A stretch of 64,000 bases of DNA, taken from the NCBI RefSeq assembly GCF_000328665.1, contig NC_019977.1, forward strand, positions 1,178,001-1,242,000, written 5' to 3'. This document shows, one piece after another, positions 48,926-58,258 of the stretch (within the stretch, counting starts at the first letter, position 1; every line of letters starts with the position of its first letter). Source of the stretch: Methanomethylovorans hollandica DSM 15978. Lineage in GTDB: Archaea > Halobacteriota > Methanosarcinia > Methanosarcinales > Methanosarcinaceae. Under the pieces are notes generated by a model that was not told the DNA's origin, searched no databases, and saw nothing but the letters and a program-made list of their open reading frames with translations. Made by a program: the position numbers and the translations under genes.

Positions 48926-50152
48926 TTACTTGCTCTTTCTTAGCTTAGCTTGTGTGATAATATCCCTCACTTCTACCCATGCTTTGAGGGCATGTATTTC
49001 TCTTTCGAGCCTCTCAACCTCACTTAATGCCATATCTACCTTAAGTGAGTCCTTCCCTTTTGTAGCTGCATAGGCTTGATTCTCATCCTTCATCCTTTGA
49101 TATTCCTCTGAGCTTTCGAGGTCTACGGCTTCCTGTATCGTAAGTGCTGGCACGTACTGTATGTAGAGATCCCGCAGCTTGTCGGGCGATGCCCTAAAAT
49201 ATGCTGTTCGTGTAGCGTCTAATGTGTGGCCCATAAAATACTCTGCTATCATCGAGTCACAGCCTGCGTTAATCAGAGCAGAGTAAAAGACCTTGCGCAT
49301 GTTATGAGAGCGGATGAGCCCCCACTGGCCCGCTCCTTTCTTACTCTCAATGATATGCTGCATCTCCCTATACACTTCTGCAAAAGAAGTGCGGCTATAC
49401 TTGCGCAGCTCTTCATCCTGCGTCTCAAGATATGCTGCAGGTATATGTCCCTTGACAAAGAGGTATCCGTCATCAGTTGTCCGTCTCTTTTGATATGCTG
49501 CGACTACATCTTTGTTTTTGGAGATAGGCGGCACGTCTCTCCACGCTAGGTACTGTTGTACTGCTCTGGAAGCCTCCGGGCTTAAGAAAGTAACATGATC
49601 GTACTGAGCCTTTTCTCTCCTGATATATAGCATAGCGAGCCCGGTCTCCGAGTCGTACCCTTCTCTGAACTGCGATATTTTGAGGTTAGTTATTTCATTA
49701 GCACCTAACCCAGAGCTACAGCCTACCAGGAGAAGAGCCCGTTCCAGTGGGCCCACAACCTCAAGGACTTTTCTTATATCCTCTATACTAGGGATCTTTG
49801 TATGCTCTTCCCTGGGAGCAGCTCTTTTGAGCTTGCCTACATTGACATTGATATCAAAAGTATTGTAGAAAGAGCGCATTACATCTATGAATTTTCTTAC
49901 AGTCTTAGGCGCTTTGCCCTGCTCTTCCAGGTACTCTTTGTACCTCAGCAATTCTGCTCTATGGGTCTGGAGCCTACGCTGTAAGTTTCGCTCTCTCTCT
50001 GCTTCCTCTAGCATCTCGCTAGGTGTTTTCTGGGTCCATCTGCAATACTGTAATAGGATCTGACAATATGAAGCCCATGTTGTAGGGGCGGGGGAAATAG
50101 ACCGCTTCCATTCCTGCACAGCTAGATCTTCGGCTAGTTCGGCTTTATCCAT
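48926..50152 (-). CDS. Tyrosine-recombinase integrase
   Basis: The 408-residue protein has an N-terminal SAM-like core-binding domain (about 10-110) and a C-terminal catalytic domain. Box II His-x-x-Arg (SHNMRKVF), the GH of box II (MGHTLDATRTAYF) and the tyrosine in AYFRAS are present. The box I arginine, normally in a GLR-x-x-E motif, is Gly150 here (SSGLGANEI). The end is a coiled coil (SEVERLEREIHALKAWVEV). It integrates and excises the provirus at its right end. Confidence 0.88.
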   Translation of the reverse strand: MDKAELAEDLAVQEWKRSISPAPTTWASYCQILLQYCRWTQKTPSEMLEEAERERNLQRRLQTHRAELLRYKEYLEEQGKAPKTVRKFIDVMRSFYNTFDINVNVGKLKRAAPREEHTKIPSIEDIRKVLEVVGPLERALLLVGCSSGLGANEITNLKISQFREGYDSETGLAMLYIRREKAQYDHVTFLSPEASRAVQQYLAWRDVPPISKNKDVVAAYQKRRTTDDGYLFVKGHIPAAYLETQDEELRKYSRTSFAEVYREMQHIIESKKGAGQWGLIRSHNMRKVFYSALINAGCDSMIAEYFMGHTLDATRTAYFRASPDKLRDLYIQYVPALTIQEAVDLESSEEYQRMKDENQAYAATKGKDSLKVDMALSEVERLEREIHALKAWVEVRDIITQAKLRKSK

Positions 50153-50480
50153 ACCAAAAAAGAAAGCGTATTATGATAAGTAAGTTCTGGTATTCAGAAA
50201 GATTATGACCCCTTTTCTCATGGTAATGCATACTGCTTTTAGAGTATATACGTTTTACTTTAATTTGTTTGGTTCTAAAGCTCAAATTTTTATATTCAAA
50301 CTTATCATTATGATAATTTCTATATGTACTGTATAGGATATATTTATATGCTGAAACAACAAAGAATAGCTTGCAGAGCACCTATAAAGTGGCTAATGAT
50401 ACAAAAAAGATATTGGATTGATCGTTGCAACAGTGGTATGATAAACAAAAATCATTTATAAAAAACGAGAGGTGGTATAA
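50153..50480. other. Right-end region with promoters and inverted repeats
   Basis: A leftward TATA box (TATATAC, about 50247-50253) can serve the integrase. TTATCAT-T-ATGATAA at 50302-50316 is a perfect inverted repeat with one central base, and half-sites ATGATAAG (50173-50180) and ATGATA (50396, 50438) recur. These may be recombinase arm sites and mark the neighbourhood of attR, although no matching left repeat was found. Confidence 0.4.
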
Positions 50481-50564
50481 ATGATAGCGAGGACAATCAA
50501 GCTAGGAGTATACGGCTGTATAATTGCTGCAGCGGTAGTCTATGCTCAGTTCAACAACAAGTAA
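50481..50564 (+). CDS. 27-residue membrane mini-protein
   Basis: The frame MIARTIKLGVYGCIIAAAVV ends YAQFNNK and follows a strong GAGAGGTGGT ribosome site. A TATA-like element at 50338-50350 lies upstream. One short hydrophobic helix follows a basic N-terminus. It may be a provirus lysogeny gene or a host peptide; its side of the boundary is unsettled. Confidence 0.45.
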   Translation: MIARTIKLGVYGCIIAAAVVYAQFNNK

Positions 50565-50778
50565 TGTGATGGCGGGCAGGGAATCATAATACTTTTTATA
50601 ATACTTTTTAAAAAAGATATTTGTCAGGAACATTGACTTTTCTGCTATTTTTTCTACAATCTCTTACTAGAAATTCTAAAGATCGTTTATAGAATTTATT
50701 TAATTTTGTCCTTTATGAAAATAAGTCAATATGATACTGGGAAAGCATCTTAAACTTTTACTACAATATCCGAGTGTG

Positions 50779-51576
50779 AACATGGACCTCAAAGATATCC
50801 TGCTTAAAATAAAGAACAACGAAACAGACCTTGATGCTGCGGAGTCTCTTATACGCGGCATGGGTTATGTACCGGTTTCCGATATTGCAAAGATAGATGT
50901 TTGTCGCAGCCAGCGCACCGGGATCATGGAAGCCATCCTTGCGGAGGGCAAGGAACCTGAAGACGTGGTCAAAATAGCAAAAGCCCATGTAGATGCATGT
51001 GGCAGGGCGCTTATAACACGTCTTAATGAGACAAATGTAAAGTTACTGGAAGCTGCCATCGGGCCTGAACAGCTGGAATGGGGGAAATACAAAAAGACAG
51101 TAGTGGTGCACAATGGCACACCTGTTTCAAAAACAGGAGGTGTAGTGGCAATAATTTCTGCAGGGACGGCTGATATCACAGTTGCTGAAGAAGCCCGCAT
51201 AGTAGCTTCTGAAATGGGGTGTGAGACGATCGCGATCTATGATGTTGGAGTTGCCGGTTTTCACAGGCTTGTCGGTGAGATGTCCAAGCTGCAGTCACAT
51301 AAGCCGGATTCCATAGTGGTAGCTGCTGGCAGGGAAGGCACACTACCTACAGTTGTGTCGGGTCTTGTGGACGTGCCTGTGATCGGTGTGCCTGTATCAA
51401 CTGGTTATGGGGCAGGCGCTAAGGGTGAGGCTGCACTCCTTTCAATGTTGCAGTCATGCTCTGTACTTGCGGTCGTGAACATCGACGCAGGGTTCGTTGC
51501 AGGAGCTTTTGCTGCAAGGATAGCCAATAGTGTTGCAAGGGCCCGTGACGGGAAAAACAGGGAGACACAGTCATGA
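50779..51576 (+). CDS. larB: LarB, nickel-pincer cofactor biosynthesis carboxylase
   Basis: The protein resembles N5-carboxyaminoimidazole ribonucleotide mutase (PurE) in its C-terminal half: VAIISAGTADITVAEEARIV, GCETIAIYDVGVAGFHRLVG, VVAAGREGTLPTVVSGLVDV and PVSTGYG. I start it at ATG 50779 (MDLKDILLKIKNNETDLDAAES), where LarB proteins begin, although the frame opens from 50731. LarB carboxylates nicotinic acid adenine dinucleotide for the nickel pincer cofactor. It overlaps larC by four bases. Confidence 0.88.
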   Translation, partial: NMDLKDILLKIKNNETDLDAAESLIRGMGYVPVSDIAKIDVCRSQRTGIMEAILAEGKEPEDVVKIAKAHVDACGRALITRLNETNVKLLEAAIGPEQLEWGKYKKTVVVHNGTPVSKTGGVVAIISAGTADITVAEEARIVASEMGCETIAIYDVGVAGFHRLVGEMSKLQSHKPDSIVVAAGREGTLPTVVSGLVDVPVIGVPVSTGYGAGAKGEAALLSMLQSCSVLAVVNIDAGFVAGAFAARIANSVARARDGKNRETQS

Positions 51577-52772
51577 GGACGCTCATTTTTGATGCTTTTT
51601 CAGGTGCATCTGGGGATATGATCCTTGGAACCCTCATTGCTCTGGGAGCTGACAGAGAAAAGATAAGTAAAATCATAGAATCTGCAGTGGACGTATCAGT
51701 AAGGATAGGTGAAGCCAAGAAAAGAGGTATTTCTGCAGTGGATGTACACATAGACGCAGCACACGAGGAACATGCACGCCACTATGATGATCTGGTGGAC
51801 ATTGTGATAAATGCCGGTCTGCCACCCAGAGTTGAACATAGTGCACTGGCAGTTTTCGATCTTATGGCAAAAGCCGAATCGAAAGTACATGGCATATCCC
51901 TTGATGAACTGCACTTTCATGAGGTCGGCCAGAACGATGCTTTAGCTGATGTAATAGGTTCCTGTTATGCAATGCACGAAATAGATGCTGATGCAATTTT
52001 CTGTCTACCTATTAATGTAGGGGGGGGCAGGGTTAAGGCCGCCCATGGTTCCATGCCTGTACCAGCTCCTGCCACCCTTGAGATCCTGCAACTCACGGGT
52101 CTGTCATTCTATGGTTCAGGGAACAGGGAACTTCTTACACCCACAGGAGCTGCCATCCTGGGTCACTTTGCCCTTCCCCTTGAAAATTTTCCCAGGGGAA
52201 AGATCCTGTCTGTAGGTTACGGTGCAGGAGATGCTGATACCGAAGATCCTAATGTGCTGCGTAGCACTCTCATAAATACAGAGGATGACCTCTCCAGAGA
52301 TTCCATTGAGGTACTGGAAACAAATGTGGACGATGTCACCGGAGAAGTGCTGGGTAACCTGTTCGAGAAATTACTTTCAATGGGAGCCAGGGACGTTGCC
52401 ATTATCCCTGCTACCATGAAAAAAGGACGTACCGGACATATTATAAAAGTAATTACAAAACCTGAGCATAGTGCTACTCTAGCACGGGAAATCATGAGGG
52501 AAACCGGTACTCTGGGGATCCGTGTGATCCCTACCAGACATCGTTATACTGCCGACAGGCGCATGGAAAGCGTAAGTGTCCTTATAAGGGGAAATGCATA
52601 CGATATGCCCGTGAAGATAGCTGAGGACCATAATGGTGTGATCTTGCATATTTCTGCAGAGTATGAAGATTGCAAGCGAGTTGCCAAAGAAACTGATCTG
52701 CCTCTGAAGGACGTTATAAGAAAAGTTGAAGAAGAAGCATGGAATAAACATGGACCTGCTGATCTGTTGTAA
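51573..52772 (+). CDS. larC: LarC, nickel insertion protein
   Basis: The 399-residue protein (FDAFSGASGDMILGTLIALG, LHFHEVGQNDALADVIGSCY, ETNVDDVTGEVLGNLFEKLL, MKKGRTGHIIKVITKPEHSA) matches LarC (DUF111), which inserts nickel into the pincer precursor in a CTP-dependent reaction. LarB and LarC overlap by four bases, forming a two-gene unit; LarE is not in the window. LarC genes in many bacteria need a frameshift, whereas here one continuous frame encodes the protein. Confidence 0.92.
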   Translation: MRTLIFDAFSGASGDMILGTLIALGADREKISKIIESAVDVSVRIGEAKKRGISAVDVHIDAAHEEHARHYDDLVDIVINAGLPPRVEHSALAVFDLMAKAESKVHGISLDELHFHEVGQNDALADVIGSCYAMHEIDADAIFCLPINVGGGRVKAAHGSMPVPAPATLEILQLTGLSFYGSGNRELLTPTGAAILGHFALPLENFPRGKILSVGYGAGDADTEDPNVLRSTLINTEDDLSRDSIEVLETNVDDVTGEVLGNLFEKLLSMGARDVAIIPATMKKGRTGHIIKVITKPEHSATLAREIMRETGTLGIRVIPTRHRYTADRRMESVSVLIRGNAYDMPVKIAEDHNGVILHISAEYEDCKRVAKETDLPLKDVIRKVEEEAWNKHGPADLL

Positions 52773-52996
52773 ATAGTCTACGATTATTTATTAAAATTAT
52801 TGACTGCCCTTATATAGATGCAAGAGTAATTGAAGAAGACGAGATACAAAGGATACAGAACCTTGCAAAGATGAAAAAAGTCCAGATGTATGCCTTTCAT
52901 CGCAGGAATTAGGGCTGATAGTTTTCAGTCAGCCTTTGCATACTTAATTTTCTGTTTTTGAATTGCATGCTTTACGAGGAATGTCGGGTTTTGCTT
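52773..52996. other. Intergenic region with a decayed frame
   Basis: A stretch at 52793-52911 reads IDCPYIDARVIEEDEIQRIQ and ends with FHRRN and a stop, without a usable start. It may be a remnant of a small gene. No promoter can be assigned with confidence. Confidence 0.35.
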
Positions 52997-53944
52997 TTAC
53001 TCTTGTTTTAACAAACAACTGGAATCGATTTCTGCAGTATTGAGTTGCTTCTTTGATTTATAGAAGAAATAGATCACTATGAAGAATGTTGCCATTGGCG
53101 ACAGATACGAAGGTATATGATATCCGAAACCATCCATGATCATGAACATGCCCAGGAACAATATAGAATACATTGCTCCGTTCTTCAGATACATGTATTT
53201 CTGGATCCTATCGATATTGCCTATTGTCAGTTCTCTGACTACAAAAGCTCCGAGTCCGTTTCCAAGAATTATTAATGGCACTGAGAGAGTGAATGCAAAT
53301 GCTCCGATGACACCATCTATAGAAAAAGTTGCGTCTATGATCTCCAGATAGAATATCTTGCTCATATCTGACATATTTTTTTGGACGAGATCTTTTTCAC
53401 TTTTTTCCGCATTCTCCTTGAATCCATGAGTAATGAAAAAAGCAGTTGAGCCAATTACTGCACTGAAAGCGATAAGATAGTTTATTTTCAGACTATACCA
53501 CACAATAACGGATAGTATTATTGACACGATAGCAAAGAACCAGACACCTTTTTTCATAAAATAAGGTTCTCCACATATCCCAAAATTCTTCTTTTCCAGG
53601 AACAGCCAGTGCAAGAACAGGAACAGCAGGAATACTCCGCCACCCATCAACAAAGCAGGAGCTGCGGTTTCAATTGCTTCTATTACTTTAGGATCATTGC
53701 TGAATGTCGCAGTAAGGGCACCAATTGGTCCTAGGGAAGGTGTACTTACCCATACGATAACCCATGGTAAAAGTCCGCGGATCACAAAAACCGCAAAGAA
53801 TAGTCCCCATATCAAAAACCATCTGCGTGCTTTCTCCCCCATGGTAGACAGCACCTGAGCATTGATGATGGCATTATCGATACTGCTGATAGTTTCAAAT
53901 AAGCATAAACCACCGACTATCATGATCATTGATAGGAGATCCAT
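52997..53944 (-). CDS. DUF475/TerC-like membrane protein
   Basis: The 315-residue protein has seven to nine membrane helices with the SSIDNAIINA (second helix) and IDATFSIDGVIGAFAF signatures that are conserved in TerC-related DUF475 proteins. TerC relatives handle metal ions such as manganese or tellurite resistance. It is alone here and convergent with larC. Function inferred from family only. Confidence 0.85.
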   Translation of the reverse strand: MDLLSMIMIVGGLCLFETISSIDNAIINAQVLSTMGEKARRWFLIWGLFFAVFVIRGLLPWVIVWVSTPSLGPIGALTATFSNDPKVIEAIETAAPALLMGGGVFLLFLFLHWLFLEKKNFGICGEPYFMKKGVWFFAIVSIILSVIVWYSLKINYLIAFSAVIGSTAFFITHGFKENAEKSEKDLVQKNMSDMSKIFYLEIIDATFSIDGVIGAFAFTLSVPLIILGNGLGAFVVRELTIGNIDRIQKYMYLKNGAMYSILFLGMFMIMDGFGYHIPSYLSPMATFFIVIYFFYKSKKQLNTAEIDSSCLLKQE

Positions 53945-54311
53945 AGCACGCCTCTATTTTGGACATAAAATAAAATTCGGGATATACAATAAACGTTTCT
54001 GCACTTATACTATAGTTCTAGTATTTATACTGAATGGGGTGTATAGAAGAAACAGTTTAAAATATAGGAAAAGCAAAACTGAAAAAACGTGATGTAGGGA
54101 CAGATAAATAAAAAACAGATTTTGTAAAATTCCTCTCTCTCATATAAGGTAGGCAAATCCACGCGAGGATTACTTTAATGATTTGCGATCATTTAATCAA
54201 AATGTTCATATACTTGTTGTAGGATATGCCATGCAGTCATTTTATTAGGCACAGGTACAAAAAAAATTTCTCAACACACTTCTATTCTAATTTTTTTATT
54301 TTTAATAGATA
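53945..54311. other. Intergenic region between divergent transporters
   Basis: About 370 AT-rich bases separate the divergent DUF475 and kup genes. Promoters for both must lie here. T-rich runs occur near 54290-54305. I see no gene with a ribosome site. Confidence 0.5.
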
Positions 54312-54338
54312 TTGCTAAATCAAGTTGATGGGATTATT

Positions 54339-56150
54339 GTGTTTAACAAAAGGGATCTCGGAGGGATTATTAAATCCACTGGACTTGTCTTTGGTGATAT
54401 TGGTACAAGTCCTATTTACACGCTTACGGTTATCTTTCTTCTTACAGCCGTTACACCTGCTAATGTAATAGGAGTTCTGTCTTTAATTGTCTGGACACTT
54501 GTGATACTTGTAACCATCGAATATTCCTGGCTTGCTATGAACCTTGGAAAAAAAGGTGAAGGAGGAACTATTGTACTTAAAGAACTCCTTGTTCCTCTAC
54601 TAAAGCCAGGTAGAAAAGTAGTGATAGTCACAATATTATCATATATTGGTATCTCATTCCTTGTTGGTGATGGCATAATAACACCTGCTATCAGTATACT
54701 CAGTGCAGTAGAGGGTATACGGATTATTCAAGGTTTTGAATCCATCAAACAAGAGACTTTGATGCTGATTGCCGGAGTGATTGCAATATGTCTTTTTTCT
54801 TTCCAGAAAAAGGGAACTGAAAAGATAGCATGGATATTCGGGCCTTTGATGGTTCTATGGTTTTTAGCTATTGCTCTCTCGGGTATTGTCTCTATTTTTT
54901 ACACACCATCCGTTCTTAAAGCCATAAATCCATATTATGCTATAAATTTCCTGTTACATCATGGATGGGCAGGATTCTTCGTATTATCTGAAGTTATCCT
55001 GTGTGCAACCGGCGGTGAGGCATTATACGCCGACATGGGTCATCTTGGCAGAGAACCGATTCTAAAAGCCTGGAGATTAGTTTTTGTTGCACTGTTATTG
55101 TCTTACCTTGGACAAGGAGCATTCCTGATCAGAAATCCAGACTCCCATAACATACTGTATGAGATGATATTTCAACAGGCACATTTTTTGTATGTGCCTT
55201 TCTTTATCCTTAGCATCATGGCTACGGTGATAGCTTCCCAGGCTATGATCAGCGGCATGTTTTCAATAGCATATCAGGCAATAACTACCAGAATTGCACC
55301 ACTTTTTAAAATAGAATATACTTCGGATGTAATTAAATCGCAGATCTATATCAGTTTTGTGAATTGGTTGCTTCTTATTGCTGTACTGTTTGCGATACTT
55401 GAGTTTAAGGAATCCAGCAGACTTGCTGCTGCATATGGATTGACTGTTACAGGCACAATGGTAATCACAGGCATAATGATGACCTTTATATTTTACTTCA
55501 AAAAACAAGTAGTAAAAACCATTATCTCTATGTGTGTAACATCTGTTGCAATGATTTTTCTCATTTCCAACTCGTACAAATTATCCCATGGAGGTTATTG
55601 GTCTCTTTTAATTGCGCTTTTTTGTCTGAGCATGATTCTAATTTATACGAATGGACAACAAAAACTTTATAAGTCTTTATCCCCCATGGACATAAATGTT
55701 TTTCTTAAAAAATATAACCTGGCATATCATTTTACAAACAAAATAGAGGGAACAGCCCTCTTTTTTGCCAGGAGCATAAGTAATATTCCCCAGTATATTA
55801 CACATACTATGTTAGATAATGGGATAGTCTATAAAGATAATATTCTTGTTACTATTGTCATACTTGACAATCCTTTTGGTGTAGCAAGTTTGTTCAAGGA
55901 AAAACTTGCGGATGGATTGAGAACATTTGAAATAACAATGGGATATATGGAAGTGATAGACCTTTCAGAGATATTAAAAACTGCGGGAATAGATGAAAAA
56001 ACAATATTCTACGGAGTTGAAGATATCGTAACTGATAATCCTGCGTGGAAAATATTCTCCATTATGAAAAAAATGTCGCCTTCTTTTGTGCAATTCCATG
56101 AACTCTCCCCAGATAAAATTCATGGTGTTGTCACGAGAGTAGAAATGTGA
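54339..56150 (+). CDS. kup: Kup-type potassium uptake protein
   Basis: The protein begins with the Kup signature GLVFGDIGTSPIYTL and has about 12 membrane helices over the first 440 residues, with GDGIITPAISILSAVEG and CATGGEALYADMGHLG. A soluble C-terminal part follows. Kup/HAK/KT proteins import potassium with protons. I prefer GTG 54339 as start to TTG 54312; neither has a clear ribosome site. The gene probably ends at the repeat starting 56151. Confidence 0.92.
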   Translation: MFNKRDLGGIIKSTGLVFGDIGTSPIYTLTVIFLLTAVTPANVIGVLSLIVWTLVILVTIEYSWLAMNLGKKGEGGTIVLKELLVPLLKPGRKVVIVTILSYIGISFLVGDGIITPAISILSAVEGIRIIQGFESIKQETLMLIAGVIAICLFSFQKKGTEKIAWIFGPLMVLWFLAIALSGIVSIFYTPSVLKAINPYYAINFLLHHGWAGFFVLSEVILCATGGEALYADMGHLGREPILKAWRLVFVALLLSYLGQGAFLIRNPDSHNILYEMIFQQAHFLYVPFFILSIMATVIASQAMISGMFSIAYQAITTRIAPLFKIEYTSDVIKSQIYISFVNWLLLIAVLFAILEFKESSRLAAAYGLTVTGTMVITGIMMTFIFYFKKQVVKTIISMCVTSVAMIFLISNSYKLSHGGYWSLLIALFCLSMILIYTNGQQKLYKSLSPMDINVFLKKYNLAYHFTNKIEGTALFFARSISNIPQYITHTMLDNGIVYKDNILVTIVILDNPFGVASLFKEKLADGLRTFEITMGYMEVIDLSEILKTAGIDEKTIFYGVEDIVTDNPAWKIFSIMKKMSPSFVQFHELSPDKIHGVVTRVEM

Positions 56151-56231
56151 AATTGTCAGACTAGAGTTCTCCGCTTGCTCAGCTTTGCCTTGCAATGCTC
56201 GCACCTTAAGCCTTCTATCGTGGCTGGGGCA
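56151..56231. repeat. Intergenic repeat, copy A
   Basis: These 81 bases align without gaps to 58129-58208, with roughly three quarters to four fifths of the bases identical. Both copies come after the end of a rightward gene. Conserved parts are CCGCTTGCTCAGCTTTG, GCAATGCTC, TTAAGCC and TCTATCGTGG. Read leftward, copy A encodes ATIEGLRCEHCKAKLSKRRT, which may be the trace of a decayed mobile gene. Confidence 0.6.
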
Positions 56232-56427
56232 CCGACACGCTCTTTTGAGCGTATCCGTGCTGGGATAGTATGAATCAACTTGCCTTGATGCATCAATACA
56301 TATATGCACTTATCGGATCAAATACGTCTGGTAGCCTTTGGCAAAAAATATAGGTGCAACATTACTTTGTTGATATAAAAATCCTACTGTATTATATATT
56401 ACCGCGTCATTTTCTTAAGAGATACCG

Positions 56428-57303
56428 ATGGATACACGCTACAGAAAAATCCGAAACATAATGATTCTTATTTTGTTTCTCAATCTGGCAGTTTCGGTTG
56501 CTAAGATCAGCTATGGAATGCTGACAAATACGTTAAGTATGCAATCCGATGGTTATCATTCTTTATTCGATGGTGTTTCCAATATAGTAGGTTTAGTTGG
56601 TATTCAAGTAGCCTCCAAGCCACCAGATGCAGAACATCCATACGGACACCGCAAGTTTGAAACATTAGCTTCCGTTTTTATTGCAGTGCTGCTTATATCC
56701 GTGGCTCTTAAAATAGTAAGTTCTGCATTTTCCAGGTTTGGCAGCAGTGATGTTCCTGAAGTTACTTTGATAAGCTTCTTGATAATGATAGGAACAATGA
56801 TGGTCAATTACTTTGTCACAACCTATGAGTATAGAAGCGGAAAGAAACTTCAAAGTGAAGTGCTTATTGCCGATTCGATGCACACTAAAAGTGATATATA
56901 TGTTTCTCTCTCTGTAATCATTGGGCTCATTGCTATCAAAGCAGGCTTCCCAATAATCGACCCTTTGATTTCTGTTGTCATTGCAGGAGTGATCATACGC
57001 GCAGGTTACTCTATCGTCATACAAAGTGCATCTGTGCTATGTGACCAGTCACAGCTTGACCCCGGGGAAATATGTAAGGTAGCCTATTCAATAAAAGGGG
57101 TTTTGGAGTGTACAACTATACGAACGAGAGGAGTAGCAGGTAACATATTTATGGATATGAGAATAGGAGTCCGGCATGACCTCTCTATTGTCGAATCAGA
57201 TTTAATTGCCCACCAAGTTGAAGACAAATTGAAAGAACGTTTCGATGGAGTACAAGATGTAGTCATTCACATAGAGCCCGTTTCAATCGAGCCTGCATCT
57301 TAA
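56428..57303 (+). CDS. Cation diffusion facilitator (CDF) exporter
   Basis: The 291-residue protein has six membrane helices with metal-site motifs SDGYHSLFDG (His/Asp in helix II) and SMHTKSDIYVS (helix V), and HPYGHRKFETLAS between. The C-terminal cytoplasmic domain (CTTIRTRGVAGNIFMDMRIG) is present. CDF proteins export zinc, iron, cobalt or manganese by proton exchange. The gene is monocistronic with an AT-rich upstream region. Confidence 0.92.
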   Translation: MDTRYRKIRNIMILILFLNLAVSVAKISYGMLTNTLSMQSDGYHSLFDGVSNIVGLVGIQVASKPPDAEHPYGHRKFETLASVFIAVLLISVALKIVSSAFSRFGSSDVPEVTLISFLIMIGTMMVNYFVTTYEYRSGKKLQSEVLIADSMHTKSDIYVSLSVIIGLIAIKAGFPIIDPLISVVIAGVIIRAGYSIVIQSASVLCDQSQLDPGEICKVAYSIKGVLECTTIRTRGVAGNIFMDMRIGVRHDLSIVESDLIAHQVEDKLKERFDGVQDVVIHIEPVSIEPAS

Positions 57304-57537
57304 AGGAAAAAGCATATCAGTACATCTCAGACCATGAATCATAGCTGTATTTGCAGTTGATGCTTCGTTTGCTGTCGGCGATTGGACGACAACGCCTATG
57401 CTTAATGAAACAAGATCAGAGTATACAATGAATCAGGTACGCCAAGGTTAATGCGTTGTTTAAAAGAAGAGTTACACAGTGCACTTAAATATTGTGTGAC
57501 ACCTAATTAATAATAATAGGGAAGGTTGGTGATAGAT
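57304..57537. other. Intergenic region, no gene seen
   Basis: The 230 bases between the CDF gene and the CxxCH protein show no supported frame. The promoter of the next gene is probably in the AT-rich stretch near 57480-57515. Confidence 0.45.
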
Positions 57538-58101
57538 GTGAACTATAAACTAATTATTATATTGTTCTTAACGGTAGTAGTTTTGATCGGGGCGCCTATG
57601 GTGGCAGCAAAATCCAGCTACTTGACATCTTTCAATCAGAATTATAATACCGCCGGCACAAAGCTTGATTCATGCAATACCTGTCATATTGCGGGAGAGT
57701 CTCTAAACCCTTATGGCAGGGCATCTTCAGCAAATGGAAGAAACTTTGCAGCGATAGAGACTCTTGACTCGGATAATGATGGATTCACTAATACAGAGGA
57801 GATCAATGCTTTGACATTTCCGGGAAATCCCGATGATTATCCACAAACCACACCTGTAATGCCAGGTGCAACGACTCCTAACATAACTCAGGAACAGACG
57901 GTTACTGAAGTGCCGATGAGCAATATAACTTTGGAGAAACCAACTGCTGAAGTTCCAGCGAACAACACGGCTCAGGAAAAACCAACTACTCAGATACCAG
58001 TAAGTAATATAACTGAGACACCCAAGTCTCCGGGATTTGAATCAATGTTTGCATTTGTAGGATTCTTTATTATTGTAGGTCTTCATAGAAAGTATGCCTG
58101 A
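57538..58101 (+). CDS. Secreted CxxCH protein with EF-hand-like loop and PGF-CTERM-like end
   Basis: A signal peptide (MNYKLIIILFLTVVVLIGAP) precedes a heme-type motif DSCNTCHIAG, a calcium-binding loop DSDNDGFTNTEE, Thr/Pro-rich repeats (QEKPTTQIPVSNITE-like) and a C-terminal SPGFESMFAFVGFFIIVGLH tripartite sorting end. I start at GTG 57538, five bases after GGTGA. The protein should be surface-anchored; a single CxxCH suggests one c-type heme. Role in electron transfer or redox sensing is inferred. Confidence 0.7.
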   Translation: MNYKLIIILFLTVVVLIGAPMVAAKSSYLTSFNQNYNTAGTKLDSCNTCHIAGESLNPYGRASSANGRNFAAIETLDSDNDGFTNTEEINALTFPGNPDDYPQTTPVMPGATTPNITQEQTVTEVPMSNITLEKPTAEVPANNTAQEKPTTQIPVSNITETPKSPGFESMFAFVGFFIIVGLHRKYA

Positions 58102-58128
58102 AAACCAATATCTTATAGATGGTTTGTT

Positions 58129-58208
58129 AATTGTCGGGCTGCCCTTCACCGCTTGCTCAGCTTTGTCTCGCAATGCTCTAACTTTAAGCCCTCTATCGTG
58201 GATGGGAA
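58129..58208. repeat. Intergenic repeat, copy B
   Basis: Second copy of the repeat at 56151, 27 bases after the stop of the CxxCH gene. The same conserved blocks occur in the same order with the same spacing. It may act in transcript termination, because the next gene is convergent. Confidence 0.6.
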
Positions 58209-58258
58209 TGGGTCAAAGCTGGAACAAAGTAAAAAAAGATCAATACGATATCTTGTCT

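Larger units (their letters stand above)
14899..50564. mobile_element. Integrated head-tail provirus (approximate limits)
   Basis: The region holds a complete set of tailed-virus modules: integrase, regulators, recombinase, terminase, portal, MuF, protease, capsid, connectors, tail tube, tape measure, hub and tailspike. Flanking genes (Lon-like protease and larB) are divergent host genes, so insertion was in the space between them. No tRNA lies at either end. I could not find a convincing direct repeat, so attL and attR are not located: the left end is somewhere in 14875-15850 and the right end in 50153-50730. Confidence 0.9.

Noticed and set aside
14876-50195. AATACCAGAA shared by the left and right ends as att core
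   Set aside because: The match (near 14878 and 50186) is in inverted, not direct, orientation and is only ten bases.
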